A stretch of DNA of 63,769 nucleotides, from positions 1 to 63,769 of the forward strand of contig CAJTPM010000023.1 of assembly GCA_910578085.1 (NCBI GenBank). The letters run 5' to 3'. Position 1 is the first letter of the stretch. Each line of letters begins with the position of its first letter. The notes under the pieces were generated by a model. The model did no database searches. It saw nothing but the letters and a program-made list of their open reading frames with translations, and was not told where the DNA came from. Positions 1-9,295 of this stretch are shown here, piece after piece. The position numbers and the translations under genes are program-made. The DNA is from an uncultured Lachnospiraceae bacterium (GTDB lineage: Bacteria > Bacillota > Clostridia > Lachnospirales > Lachnospiraceae).

Positions 1-28
1 AAAAAGGCATCTGAAAGCCTTGTGTTTA

Positions 29-57
29 TTGGCTTAAAGATTCCGAGAGATTATAGA
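29..57 (+). promoter_or_regulatory. Possible promoter of the XRE regulator
   Basis: TTGGCT at 29-34 and TATAGA at 52-57 are separated by 17 bases, upstream of the XRE gene at 84. Both boxes match the vegetative consensus at 4 of 6 positions. This is a sequence match only. Confidence 0.35.
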
Positions 58-83
58 ATAAAAAGGGAGGAGAAGGAGAATCC

Positions 84-329
84 ATGTATAATTACGAAGC
101 CTTATGGCGTACGATGAAAGAACGTGGTGTTACAACATACAGTTTGGTCAACCATTACAATATCAGCAGTCATACTATGAGAAATATCAGGCATAATGAA
201 AATATTACCATGGAAACTCTGCACAGGCTGTGCCAGATTCTGCATTGTCAGGCAAGTGATGTAGTCGAGATCACATTCAGCGAAGAAGAGAGCGTGCTTT
301 ATAAAGAGATAAAACGCAGATCCTCTTAA
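84..329 (+). CDS. XRE-family (Cro/C1-type) HTH regulator, YozG-like
   Basis: An 81-residue protein that is essentially one Cro/C1-type helix-turn-helix domain (residues about 5-65), with the recognition-helix stretch around NISSHTMRNIRHNENITMET. It is expected to bind DNA as a small cytoplasmic regulator. The ATG at 84 follows a very strong purine-rich ribosome binding site (gggaggagaaggag), which fixes the start. The gene points away from the ABC transporter genes and is separated from them by a bidirectional hairpin terminator at 583-608. No effector domain is present, and its target is not evident from the sequence. Confidence 0.85.
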   Translation: MYNYEALWRTMKERGVTTYSLVNHYNISSHTMRNIRHNENITMETLHRLCQILHCQASDVVEITFSEEESVLYKEIKRRSS

Positions 330-662
330 AAAAGTACTGTGAAAAGAGGGACACTCAAAGAATCCTGCAGGATACCATATTCTTTGAAAAATTTTTTGCA
401 GGATAATTTATTGTACCCTTTTATAGCCTTGTCCGGCAGTTTAATTACCAATACAAATAGTATATAAGCCGACATGAGTACATAAAGCTTACCCATGAAA
501 TAAAGGATAAACAGGAACTGCAGGATATTTATATCAATATGCATTCTGGTAAGCTGGCGGCATTGTCCGGATCATAAATGGCAAAAGCCACCCGCAGGAT
601 GGCTTTTTCGCAATTACTTTCACAGCTTCTCAAATACTTTCAAATAATCTTCCATGATCTGT
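330..662. other. Non-coding gap between XRE gene and ABC permease
   Basis: This 333-base stretch lies between two convergent genes. A 72-codon minus-strand frame (326-544) has no ribosome binding site and no recognisable similarity, so I do not call it. The only supported element is the hairpin terminator at 583-608. Confidence 0.6.
583..608. terminator. Bidirectional rho-independent terminator
   Basis: AAAAGCCA (583-590) pairs with TGGCTTTT (600-607) across a 9-base loop, flanked by A and T runs on both sides. It is placed to stop transcription of the XRE gene on the plus strand and of the ABC operon on the minus strand. Confidence 0.7.
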
Positions 663-3221
663 TTACTCTTCCATCCGCAGTCTTTCCACCAGCGGATTAC
701 TTTCAATCTTTCTGAAACAAAGATACGGAATCAAAAAAGCAAATATCAACAAAATAGGAGTACAGAGCGCAAGGGGCAGAAGCGTAAAATGAAATGTGGT
801 AAAGCCACCCTCCACCATGGCCCGTACACCGATGCCTACCACAAGGGCACTTACTGCATAGGTGACAGTCAATGTGATCCAGGCATACTGCATGCCCTCT
901 CTGACTAAGAGGCCGCACAGCTGTTTTTTTGTCATACCGATACTCTGCATCATAGCAAATTCCTTCTTTCTTGAGACGATGGACGTGACCATGGAATTCA
1001 CAAAATTAAGTACGCCGACCAACGCGATCACGATGCTGATCACATTGCCCATAACGGCGGAAGAACGCGTCTCTCTCTCATACTGCCTGGTCATGGATGC
1101 GCGGGATGTCACAGTGAACGTGACGCCGGTTTTGTTCTGGTATGTTTCCAGCATTTCCCCGGCTCTGTCGATAAATCCATCCTCCACATTGAAGAACAGC
1201 TTCCGGGGTGTGTTTTCCGGCCAGTTTTTCCGAAAAATTTCCGTCGGCAGGATGAACTTAAGATAGAAATCATCGTTCGGGCCGTTTTCTTTGGCGCCCT
1301 CTGTCACCACATTCCAGTCGTCAAGCACTGCCATTACCGTGTAGGAATATCCTTCTATCACTACCTGGTCCCCCACGGATACGGTTCCGGGCTTTTGGCC
1401 CTCATCCCCTGCGGGGGCAATGGCGAGAGCATATTTTCCTGTGGTAAACTGTACCGCATCAAAACTACCATCCAACAGGCGCTCTGTTGCAGTATAGGCT
1501 TCCAATACAGTCCCATCCGCACCATAGGCGATACAACCTGCTCTTTTTTCCTCCAGGGATCTCAACAGTGCCTCAGGACCGATGGGATCATAGGAAGCCC
1601 AATATGCCAGTCTTTCCTCATGATAGAAATTCTGCAGATTGGAAATGGTCTGCTCATCCAGGGTAACTTCCGTATCGTGACTGTACAGATACCCTGTTCC
1701 TTCCAGTCCTTCCATGGTCTCCACCTGTGTCCTCAACGCTTCATTCAGCGTATCGCCGCAGGGATCATATCCTCTCTGGTACTCCTCATTGGTGGCCTCA
1801 TCGATCTGATAATCTGAAAGCGTCAGGTCACTCAGATATTTTTCCATATCAAAAGCAGCGTTTTTGGCATAAAAGGCACTCATCAATGTCAGCCCCAGCG
1901 TCAGAGAGCAGATCACAGTGACTGTGCGCTTTTTATTTCGTCCCAGGTTTGACCATGCCAGAGCAGTAAGTCCTGCATTTTTGCTGCGTTTCTTTGTCAG
2001 GTGTTTTTTGCCGTAGTGAAAATCGCTTTGTACATCATTGTAACGCAGCGCCTCCACCGGAGACACCTTTCCGGCCATCCTCGCAGGACGCATACAGGAG
2101 ATCAGTACGGTAACTGCTGCAAACAGAGAAGAACCGATAAAGATAATCGGGCTGACGGATACTGATGCATCCCGCTCCGGAAGCAGCACGGGAACCAAAA
2201 CTGCCCCCAGCGCATAACCCAGGATCATGCCCACGGGAATCCCCACAAGACATAGATAACCTGCCTGCCCATAAATCAGTTTTTTCAGCTGTTTCTTTGT
2301 CATACCGAGAGTTTTTAACTTCCCATAAAACTGTATATCCGTTGTGACAGAGATCTGAAAAATATTGTAAATGATGAGATAGCCCGCTGCAAAAACTAAA
2401 AGCATTCCAAAATACATGGGGAGATTCTCTTTCGCCGCCATACGGTTCATATCCGAATCATAGGCAAGATTCACACTGTATTCCAGCCCGGTGAGACCGG
2501 TATCCTCCAGAATATGATCCATTACGGTTTCCATATTTTTATCATCATATAAGGTGATCTGCGCCATATAAATACCGATGATCCGTGAAGAGGAGGAAGT
2601 TTTCTCATCTGCCGTAAACTCTCCCGCCACTTTCTCTGCAAACCTTTTGTCCACCCAGGCCATACTGGCATAGGAAGATTCATTTCCCTCCCAGAAACCG
2701 CATAATGTAAACTCAGACACTCTGCTTTCCTCTTCCGTAAAATCCGCGATCCATTCCAGACGTACTTTCTGTCCCAGTTCGTGGGGGATCCCCAGTCTGT
2801 CAAGGATCAGGTTATCCAGAGCGATCTCTTCTTCCGTCTGAGGCATCCTGCCGACAGACGGCGCTGCAAAGGAATGTGCTGCATAGCTTTCATCCGCGAA
2901 ACGGATCTCCAACTGCCTTCCTGCCAGAGCATCCCTTCTGCCGATTCCCACAACCATGCTCTGCCCAACTTCCGCCACATCCGGATGAGCTGCGATCTTT
3001 TCCGCCTGTTCCGCGGTGATATCCTTGAAAGAGATCTGCGCATCATAGCCGGTCTGCCGGAAAGTCATCTCGATCAGATTTTTGTTCATGCTCTGACTCA
3101 GTACAAACAGCGTCGTAAACATCAGTGTTGTCAGCGCAATAGCCGTTACAGCTGCCAGATTGCGTCCTTTGTTTTTCTGAAAAAGTCTTTTATTTAACAT
3201 AGTAATCGGTTTAAAATTCAT
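663..3221 (-). CDS. ABC transporter permease, double FtsX/MacB type (module 2)
   Basis: An 852-residue membrane protein built from two FtsX-like halves. Each half has an N-terminal transmembrane helix, a long extracytoplasmic region and a cluster of three helices (about residues 285-400 and 735-845). The conserved cytoplasmic GMTKKQL loop occurs in both halves, and each half ends in the family's PVEALR/PLVERLR-like signature. Such permeases pair with LolD/MacB-like ATPases and act mechanically on envelope substrates or peptides rather than by classical import. It is the last gene of the two-component/ABC cassette and starts 35 bases after its cognate ATPase. The substrate is not readable from sequence; defence against peptide antibiotics or lipid/protein release are possible. 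Confidence 0.88.
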   Translation of the reverse strand: MNFKPITMLNKRLFQKNKGRNLAAVTAIALTTLMFTTLFVLSQSMNKNLIEMTFRQTGYDAQISFKDITAEQAEKIAAHPDVAEVGQSMVVGIGRRDALAGRQLEIRFADESYAAHSFAAPSVGRMPQTEEEIALDNLILDRLGIPHELGQKVRLEWIADFTEEESRVSEFTLCGFWEGNESSYASMAWVDKRFAEKVAGEFTADEKTSSSSRIIGIYMAQITLYDDKNMETVMDHILEDTGLTGLEYSVNLAYDSDMNRMAAKENLPMYFGMLLVFAAGYLIIYNIFQISVTTDIQFYGKLKTLGMTKKQLKKLIYGQAGYLCLVGIPVGMILGYALGAVLVPVLLPERDASVSVSPIIFIGSSLFAAVTVLISCMRPARMAGKVSPVEALRYNDVQSDFHYGKKHLTKKRSKNAGLTALAWSNLGRNKKRTVTVICSLTLGLTLMSAFYAKNAAFDMEKYLSDLTLSDYQIDEATNEEYQRGYDPCGDTLNEALRTQVETMEGLEGTGYLYSHDTEVTLDEQTISNLQNFYHEERLAYWASYDPIGPEALLRSLEEKRAGCIAYGADGTVLEAYTATERLLDGSFDAVQFTTGKYALAIAPAGDEGQKPGTVSVGDQVVIEGYSYTVMAVLDDWNVVTEGAKENGPNDDFYLKFILPTEIFRKNWPENTPRKLFFNVEDGFIDRAGEMLETYQNKTGVTFTVTSRASMTRQYERETRSSAVMGNVISIVIALVGVLNFVNSMVTSIVSRKKEFAMMQSIGMTKKQLCGLLVREGMQYAWITLTVTYAVSALVVGIGVRAMVEGGFTTFHFTLLPLALCTPILLIFAFLIPYLCFRKIESNPLVERLRMEE

Positions 3222-3256
3222 CTGTCACTGCCCTGCCTTTCCCCGGTTTGTCTGTC

Positions 3257-3925
3257 TTACCCGGCAATCTTTCCGTCTTCGATCCGGATGATCCGATCGG
3301 CCTGCGCTGCGATATCGGGATTATGGGTGATCATCACGATAGTCTGGCGAAACTGGCTGCCGGTCACCTTTAACAACCCCACCACATCGTCGCTGGTTTT
3401 GGAATCCAGATTGCCTGTGGGTTCATCTGCAAGAACCAGGGAAGGTTTGGAAGCAAGTGCTCTGGCGATCGCCACCCGCTGCTGCTGACCGCCGGAAAGA
3501 TTGTTTGGCAGAGTATCCAGCCTGCTGTCCAGGCCGAGAAACTGAACCACCTCCATAATAAACTTCTTATCCGGCCTGCGCCGGTCCAGTGTGATCGGAA
3601 AGATGATATTCTCCCAGACGGTAAGCACCGGGATCAAATTGTAATTCTGGAAAATAAAGCCAATCTGTTTGCGGCGGAAAATAGTGGCCTGCTCGCTGTT
3701 TAAACGGGACAGCTCCTGTCCGCCGATCTGCACACTGCCTTCTGTCGGTACGTCCAGTCCGCCTAACATATTTAGCAGCGTTGACTTTCCGCTGCCGCTG
3801 GTGCCGACGATGGCGGTAAATTTTCCCCGCTCGATCTCCAGATCTACGCCATCCAGTGCTTTCACCAGGGTTTCTCCTTTTCCGTAATATTTTTTGAGTC
3901 CGTTTGCCTTAACGATAACTTCCAT
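3257..3925 (-). CDS. ABC transporter ATP-binding protein (LolD/MacB type, module 2)
   Basis: A 222-residue ATPase with Walker A GTSGSGKST, Q-loop region FIFQNYNLIP, signature LSGGQQQR, Walker B LVLADEPTGNLD and the switch-histidine segment MITHNPD. This is the MacB/LolD/BceA-type subfamily that powers FtsX-fold permeases. It starts from an ATG with AGGAGG eight bases upstream and lies just before its permease. Gene order and similar size show that this ATPase/permease pair is a second copy of the module at 4094-7315. Confidence 0.92.
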   Translation of the reverse strand: MEVIVKANGLKKYYGKGETLVKALDGVDLEIERGKFTAIVGTSGSGKSTLLNMLGGLDVPTEGSVQIGGQELSRLNSEQATIFRRKQIGFIFQNYNLIPVLTVWENIIFPITLDRRRPDKKFIMEVVQFLGLDSRLDTLPNNLSGGQQQRVAIARALASKPSLVLADEPTGNLDSKTSDDVVGLLKVTGSQFRQTIVMITHNPDIAAQADRIIRIEDGKIAG

Positions 3926-4093
3926 GATATGATCCTCCTGTCAGATTTGTCCAAACCTGTTTTTACCTTGCTCCATAAAAGCCGTTAATTCTATATGGAG
4001 ATTTTAATCTGATAAAAAAATCATAGCAGAGAAAAGTTACAGACAGGGTACAGAAAAGGTACATTTTTGTGACTTTCATGAGCATGAAAAAGA

Positions 4094-6616
4094 TTACCGG
4101 AAGATACGCAGTCTTTCTGTGACGCTCTCTTTTGTGACAGAACGCAGAAACCCGAAAGAAACAGCAAAAGAAATCAGGGACAAAAGCGGCAGCGTAAGCC
4201 ACAATGGCGTCAGGGAATACTGCCAGGTAACACACCAGACATTCGTGTGGGCAAGCCACCATTGCCCTGCAATATAAGTGAAGGCCGCCACAGACGGAAT
4301 CACCAGAAGAAACATTGCCCCCTGATACAGGACACCTTCCAGAAAAAGCAGCCTGCGAAGCTGCCGCACAGTCATTCCCAGGCTCTCATAGACAGCAAAT
4401 TCCTTTTTCCGCACAAGAATTCCCATCATCTGCGCATTGACAAAACTTAACAGACCGATAAACAGCATGACGCTGCCCACAAAAAACGGTATCATACAAC
4501 TGTGAAAAACCGCATTGTGAAAAACCCACTGATGGTCTTTGACAGATATTACATCTGCTCCTGTATCCTGTAAAAGATCAGTCAGAAATTGTTCGAAAGC
4601 GTCTTGACCATTTTGGTCAATATTTACCGCTACGTTTCGGATACCATGGTCGGGAAACAATTCCTCAAAAACGTCCACTGGCATGAAGTAAGTTACGTTG
4701 AACTGTGCTTCTTTGCTGTCCATGCCGGAGATCATGGATGGCAGCCAGGGAACAGACGCCATGATCTCAAACTCCCTGCCGCTTATCGTTACTTTGCTTC
4801 CCGCAGGCGGCGTGTCTTTTAAGGTAGAAGAACTTCCGGCGGCCACTACATATTGGCCTGTGGCAAATAGTTCCTCGCAAAAAGAACCCTCAATCAACAG
4901 ATTGTCCGTAACTGCCCTTTTTAACGTCAGTCCGTTTACTCCTGTGACGATGCCGATGTAATCCCCGCTCTCCCGCATGGTCTCATAGCCGGTCATCCAG
5001 TCGGGATCGTCAGCCATATGTTCTTTTCTGGCAATGCCGTTTTCATCGGTCTCCTCAAAGACAGCCACGATCTGCGCGCGATCCTGCAGGTCTGCATGCA
5101 TGGGTACTTCCATGGTGCAGACCATCCCGATTTCCCGGACGGCAGGATGGGCGGCCAGAGCCTCATACATGCTCCGTGTAATGCTCCGGCTCTTCGGATT
5201 ATACCGCTGCATAGATGCTGCTGCGGACGCGTCGGCGATCCGGTAGTCAAAAAGTGACCTTTCCTGCAGATATTTTGTCTCATCGTAACTGGCTGCTATA
5301 GTCTGAATACAGCACAGAATGCTGAGCGAGATAAGCAGAGACACCGAAGCAGCCACAAATCGGCCTTTCTGCCTGAAAAGACCGGACAGGGCCAGCAAAA
5401 ACAGGGATGTACGTCTGCGCCCTGCTTTTCTTCTTTTCTTTCTGTCTCTCTCCTCATAGCGCAGCATCTCCACAGGCGTATTTTTTACTGCGCTGCGTAT
5501 AGCCGGCAGACAGGAGAAAAATACGGTCAGAAAGGTCAGAATGGCTGCAGCAGGAAAGGGCCAGATTTTCAAAAAGAAAAAGGCCGGATTCTCCTCCATG
5601 CCAACCATCACATGAGGTGCAACAAAGGCGCAGATCATAAATCCCGCTATCCATCCGGGCAGGATTCCTGTAACGGATAAAAGGATCGCTCGCACGGCCG
5701 ACAGCACCCGCAACTGTCTGGGCGTCATCCCAAGACTTTTGATCAGGCCGTAAAATCGGATGTTCTGTCCCGCCAGAAGTTTTTCCATCTGAAACAGCAG
5801 CAGAAGGCCACACAGCGCCACGATCAGCGTCAGCCGGTAAAACTTCATGGATCTCTCACCGGCATTTTCCTTTCTCGCTTCGTTGCAGGCCAGATTTGTG
5901 GTAAAACGAATTTCCTGTATACCGAGATCAGAAAGGATTTCCCGGGCCTGGTTTTCCGGATCCGTCGGACTATACAGCATAACACCGAGCGTCAGTTTAT
6001 CCAGAACATCTCCAAGTGCCAGGGCAGTTTCCTGTGTCACCCAGGCACAGGTTTCCGTCTCCCCCATACGGTTTTCCCAGAAACCGCAGAGAATGAATCT
6101 GTCCGTGCGCTCTGAGCCGTCTGCTGTCTGCGTCCATGTAACAGATACCTCTGTACCGATCTCATGGGGGATTGCAAGGGAATTCATTGTGATCTCATCC
6201 AACGCGATCTCTCCCTTTTCCCGGGGCATGTGCCCTGTCAGCGGTACAGAGGCGGTCTCTTTCGCCCAGCCGGGAGAAACCACCGCCAGTTTAACATTCC
6301 GGACGCCCAGCATTTCATCATGCAGTGTGCCTAAGGTAAAGAGAGAAACGCTTTCCCGTACCATTCTGTGATTTTCCACCTTTACTGCCTGGGCGGGCGT
6401 CAGATCATAAAACAGAATATGGCTGTTGGATCCATACATCATCTTATAGGAATAGATAAATCCGTCATAGGTCAGATTTCCCAGACACAAAGTAAAGGTA
6501 TACAGCATGCACACAAGCATGACCGCGATACCGGAAAGAAGATACTGTCCCTTATGAAATTTGATATCCCGCAAAATCAATCTGCGGCAAATTTTCAGAT
6601 TATTATTGTTCAGCAT
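4094..6616 (-). CDS. ABC transporter permease, double FtsX/MacB type (module 1)
   Basis: An 840-residue membrane protein with the same two-half FtsX architecture as the gene at 663-3221: an N-terminal helix, a large extracytoplasmic segment and a three-helix bundle with SLGMTPRQLR and SLGMTVRQLR loops, repeated. It follows its ATPase by 30 bases. It is clearly paralogous to module 2 but widely diverged in the extracytoplasmic regions, which in this family usually contact the substrate, so the modules may handle different ligands. About 168 bases separate its end from the next ATPase; an imperfect stem there (CTCCATA/TATGGAG) lacks a T-run, so read-through is likely. Confidence 0.87.
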   Translation of the reverse strand: MLNNNNLKICRRLILRDIKFHKGQYLLSGIAVMLVCMLYTFTLCLGNLTYDGFIYSYKMMYGSNSHILFYDLTPAQAVKVENHRMVRESVSLFTLGTLHDEMLGVRNVKLAVVSPGWAKETASVPLTGHMPREKGEIALDEITMNSLAIPHEIGTEVSVTWTQTADGSERTDRFILCGFWENRMGETETCAWVTQETALALGDVLDKLTLGVMLYSPTDPENQAREILSDLGIQEIRFTTNLACNEARKENAGERSMKFYRLTLIVALCGLLLLFQMEKLLAGQNIRFYGLIKSLGMTPRQLRVLSAVRAILLSVTGILPGWIAGFMICAFVAPHVMVGMEENPAFFFLKIWPFPAAAILTFLTVFFSCLPAIRSAVKNTPVEMLRYEERDRKKRRKAGRRRTSLFLLALSGLFRQKGRFVAASVSLLISLSILCCIQTIAASYDETKYLQERSLFDYRIADASAAASMQRYNPKSRSITRSMYEALAAHPAVREIGMVCTMEVPMHADLQDRAQIVAVFEETDENGIARKEHMADDPDWMTGYETMRESGDYIGIVTGVNGLTLKRAVTDNLLIEGSFCEELFATGQYVVAAGSSSTLKDTPPAGSKVTISGREFEIMASVPWLPSMISGMDSKEAQFNVTYFMPVDVFEELFPDHGIRNVAVNIDQNGQDAFEQFLTDLLQDTGADVISVKDHQWVFHNAVFHSCMIPFFVGSVMLFIGLLSFVNAQMMGILVRKKEFAVYESLGMTVRQLRRLLFLEGVLYQGAMFLLVIPSVAAFTYIAGQWWLAHTNVWCVTWQYSLTPLWLTLPLLSLISFAVSFGFLRSVTKESVTERLRIFR

Positions 6617-6646
6617 GATTTCAGTTAAGATCGATTTGCCATTCCA

Positions 6647-7315
6647 CTAATTTTCTGTAATACGTCCATCCTGCATCCGTATTACCCGATCCGCCATCTG
6701 CGCCAGCTCCTGGTTGTGGGTGACCATGACCAATGTCCGATGCCAGATTTCTGTTGTCATCTTTAACAGACCTGCCACATTCTGACCGTTCTTTGAATCC
6801 AGATTGCCGGTAGGCTCGTCTGCCAGAATCACGGACGGTTTTGCCGCCAAAGCTCTGGCAATGGCCGCCCGTTGTTTTTGCCCGCCGGAAAGCTGCTCCG
6901 GAAAAACATCCAGTTTATCCTGCAGTCCGAGAAGTTCTATGATCTCCCGCAGATATTTCCTGTCCGGTGTCGAGCAGTCCAGATCCAGCGGAAAATAAAT
7001 ATTTTCTTCCACTGTCAGCGTGGGGACAAGATTATAATTCTGGAAGATAAATCCTGCCTTTTTGCGACGAAATACCGCAAGCTGCGCTTCCTTCAATGAA
7101 GCGAGATTCACACCGTCCACGATCACTTCTCCTGAAGCAGGCCGGTCCAGACCGCCCATCATATTGAGAAGCGTCGTCTTGCCGCAGCCCGAAGCACCGA
7201 CAATAGCGATAAATTCTCCCTGGGCAACCGTCAGGTTTACGCCGTCAAGCGCCCGAACGATCCGCTCACCGGAACCATAATATTTTTTCAGGTTGCATAT
7301 TGTGATAATATCCAT
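6647..7315 (-). CDS. ABC transporter ATP-binding protein (LolD/MacB type, module 1)
   Basis: A 222-residue ATPase with Walker A GASGCGKTT, FIFQNYNLVP, signature LSGGQKQR, Walker B VILADEPTGNLD and MVTHNQE. It has the same length as the module 2 ATPase and is highly similar to it. It lies directly downstream of the histidine kinase gene and 30 bases before its permease, which fits the gene order of Bce-like sensing and detoxification units. The ribosome binding site is weak (cggga), so translation may depend partly on upstream genes. Confidence 0.92.
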   Translation of the reverse strand: MDIITICNLKKYYGSGERIVRALDGVNLTVAQGEFIAIVGASGCGKTTLLNMMGGLDRPASGEVIVDGVNLASLKEAQLAVFRRKKAGFIFQNYNLVPTLTVEENIYFPLDLDCSTPDRKYLREIIELLGLQDKLDVFPEQLSGGQKQRAAIARALAAKPSVILADEPTGNLDSKNGQNVAGLLKMTTEIWHRTLVMVTHNQELAQMADRVIRMQDGRITEN

Positions 7316-7395
7316 TGTATTGTTTTCCCGTTTTTTGAATAAACCTGTTGCTCATGATATAAAAAAGCAAATCAGTATAGATTACGGTTGACTTT

Positions 7396-8421
7396 TCAGG
7401 TCAACAGATACACGGAGAAAACACTTCCCTTCCCCTCTTCCGCCTTCACACTGATATATCCTCTCTGCCTGGTGACGATCTTCTGGGCCAGATAAAGCCC
7501 CAGTCCCACGCCTTCCTCCATGGCCGCATCCTCTCCCCGCCAGAACCGTTGAAATACCTTATGGTAGTTCTCCTCAGATATGCCCATCCCGGTATCCGCG
7601 ATATCCACTCTGGTATAAAACTGCCAGGGGCGCACACTGATCCGGATACTGCCTCCCACAGACGTGTATTTTACGGCGTTGTCCAATAGATTTTCCAGCG
7701 CCTCGGCCGTCCACTTCGGATCACATTTTGCAGTGACGAAGTTTTCACATTCCACCGACAAAACAATCTTCTTTCGTTCCGTCTTAGCCCATACCCCACT
7801 CACTGCCCGGGCAATCGTATCATACAGGTTCACACTCTCCATATGGAGCGCAAACGTACCCGTCTCCAGTCTGGACATTTTGATTAACGACTGTAACAGA
7901 AAATCCAGTTTATTTAACTGCCCTTTTGTCATATCCAGAAACTCTGTCCGCTTCTCGTCGCTTAACTCATGGGATTTTAAGATATCCAGAAACATCTGCA
8001 GATTGGCGATGGGCGTCTTGACCTGATGGGAGATGTCGGATACTAACTCCTGAATGACCTGCTTGTCCTGTCTGCTCCGCTGTTTTTCCTCGCTCATCAG
8101 ATCATAAAACTGCAGAAATTTCCCCTGTACTTTCGCAGTCAGCGTATCCTCATAAACAAAATATCCCAACGGTTTCTGCTCTTCCAGAAGCTGATCCAGT
8201 GTAACGCACAGTTCGTCTGCAAAACGGCAGATCTGCCGCCTCTGCAACAACGTCCACAGGAGTGCGAGCAGACAGATTCCGCCAAAAAATGCGGTCAACA
8301 GATATCGTATTTCCGGCCGGGGTACCCAGACCCACACCGTATAGAGAAATCCGCCTGTGAGGAGTACCACGACAAAGGGCAATCCCCGGCAGATGATCAT
8401 TTCACTTTTATGTCCTGTCAT
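7396..8421 (-). CDS. Sensor histidine kinase, intramembrane-sensing (BceS-like)
   Basis: A 341-residue kinase with two transmembrane helices (about residues 13-32 and 38-58) separated by only a few residues, so it has almost no extracellular sensor. A DHp domain follows with phospho-acceptor His in SDISHQVKTP (about residue 132), then a HATPase domain with N-box ENLLDNAVKYT and G-box DTGMGIS. Intramembrane-sensing kinases of this layout usually read the state of a partner ABC transporter, which matches the two modules downstream. I chose the ATG at 8421 because AGGA lies about 10 bases upstream; a longer frame could begin at a TTG at 8466 without a good site. Confidence 0.88.
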   Translation of the reverse strand: MTGHKSEMIICRGLPFVVVLLTGGFLYTVWVWVPRPEIRYLLTAFFGGICLLALLWTLLQRRQICRFADELCVTLDQLLEEQKPLGYFVYEDTLTAKVQGKFLQFYDLMSEEKQRSRQDKQVIQELVSDISHQVKTPIANLQMFLDILKSHELSDEKRTEFLDMTKGQLNKLDFLLQSLIKMSRLETGTFALHMESVNLYDTIARAVSGVWAKTERKKIVLSVECENFVTAKCDPKWTAEALENLLDNAVKYTSVGGSIRISVRPWQFYTRVDIADTGMGISEENYHKVFQRFWRGEDAAMEEGVGLGLYLAQKIVTRQRGYISVKAEEGKGSVFSVYLLT

Positions 8422-8541
8422 GTCAAAGTAGATCCTTTCCTGTGCAGGATAGTAACACTCCCGCAATAATCGCCTCGCACCGACAATCCATGTGTCGATT
8501 ATGCATAACCAAATGGCATGGATTTTTTCCTGCGTCAGGCA

Positions 8542-9234
8542 TCACACCCTGTTCTCCCAGATATACCCCATCCCGCGCACCGTCTTGATATAGGAGTGCT
8601 TTTCATCCTCGATCTTTGCCCGCAGCCTGTTCATCGTCACGGTCAGCGTATGGTCGTCAATGAAATTCTCGTCGCAGTCCCAGAGCTTTTCAAGCAGCAG
8701 TCTTCTCGTCACCACATTTCCCGCATTGGCGGTCAGCACCCTGAGCAGCTTATACTCATTGGGCGTAACAGACAGTTTCTCCCCGTCCCGCCATGCGCTA
8801 AACGCTCCGAAATCTATCTCCAGAAAATCATCCCTGTAACAATCCCCACCGGACTGTTTGTCCGATATTCCTCCGCTCCGTCGCAGAGCTACTTCCACCC
8901 GCTTCAGCAGGATCGGCATCCGGAACGGCTTTGTGATATAGTCCTCCGCCCCCAGATCGTAACCGGCAAGCACATCCGCTTCCAGATCCTTCGCTGTCAG
9001 AAAGATGACCGGCAGTTCGGCATAGGCCTCCTTGATTTTTTTACACAGATCAAATCCGTTTCCATCCGGCAGGTTGACATCCAGAATCGCAAGTGAAAAC
9101 TTTTCCTGCTCCACAAGATATTCCGCCTTTTTACAGTTATATGCCGCCTGGGTAGCATATCCGGCCGCATCCAGTTCAAAACACAGCCCTGTGCTTAACA
9201 CCAGGTCGTCTTCCACCACTAAAATCCGTTTCAT
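8542..9234 (-). CDS. OmpR-family response regulator
   Basis: A 230-residue regulator with an N-terminal receiver domain (phospho-acceptor Asp about 52 in LAILDVNLPDGNG, Lys in FLTAKD) and a C-terminal winged helix (about residues 130-228). It is the first gene of the minus-strand cassette, followed by its kinase and the two transporter modules, and presumably controls them. The ATG at 9234 has AGGA six bases upstream; the TTG six codons earlier sits directly against a GGAGGAG and is too close to use it. Confidence 0.92.
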   Translation of the reverse strand: MKRILVVEDDLVLSTGLCFELDAAGYATQAAYNCKKAEYLVEQEKFSLAILDVNLPDGNGFDLCKKIKEAYAELPVIFLTAKDLEADVLAGYDLGAEDYITKPFRMPILLKRVEVALRRSGGISDKQSGGDCYRDDFLEIDFGAFSAWRDGEKLSVTPNEYKLLRVLTANAGNVVTRRLLLEKLWDCDENFIDDHTLTVTMNRLRAKIEDEKHSYIKTVRGMGYIWENRV

Positions 9235-9295
9235 ATTATTTCCTGGTTTCAACTCCTCCGATTGATCATATCATACAAAATCAACATTCATTGAT

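Noticed and set aside
1..30. Hairpin AAGGC/GCCTT at the left edge
   Set aside because: Short stem and poor T-run; it may end an upstream gene outside the window, but five base pairs cannot support a call.
326..544. 72-codon hydrophobic minus-strand frame between the XRE gene and the ABC operon
   Set aside because: No ribosome binding site, no recognisable similarity, and it overlaps the XRE stop region.
4603..4619. Palindrome TTGACC-N5-GGTCAA
   Set aside because: It falls within the coding sequence of the ABC permease, away from any promoter; likely chance.
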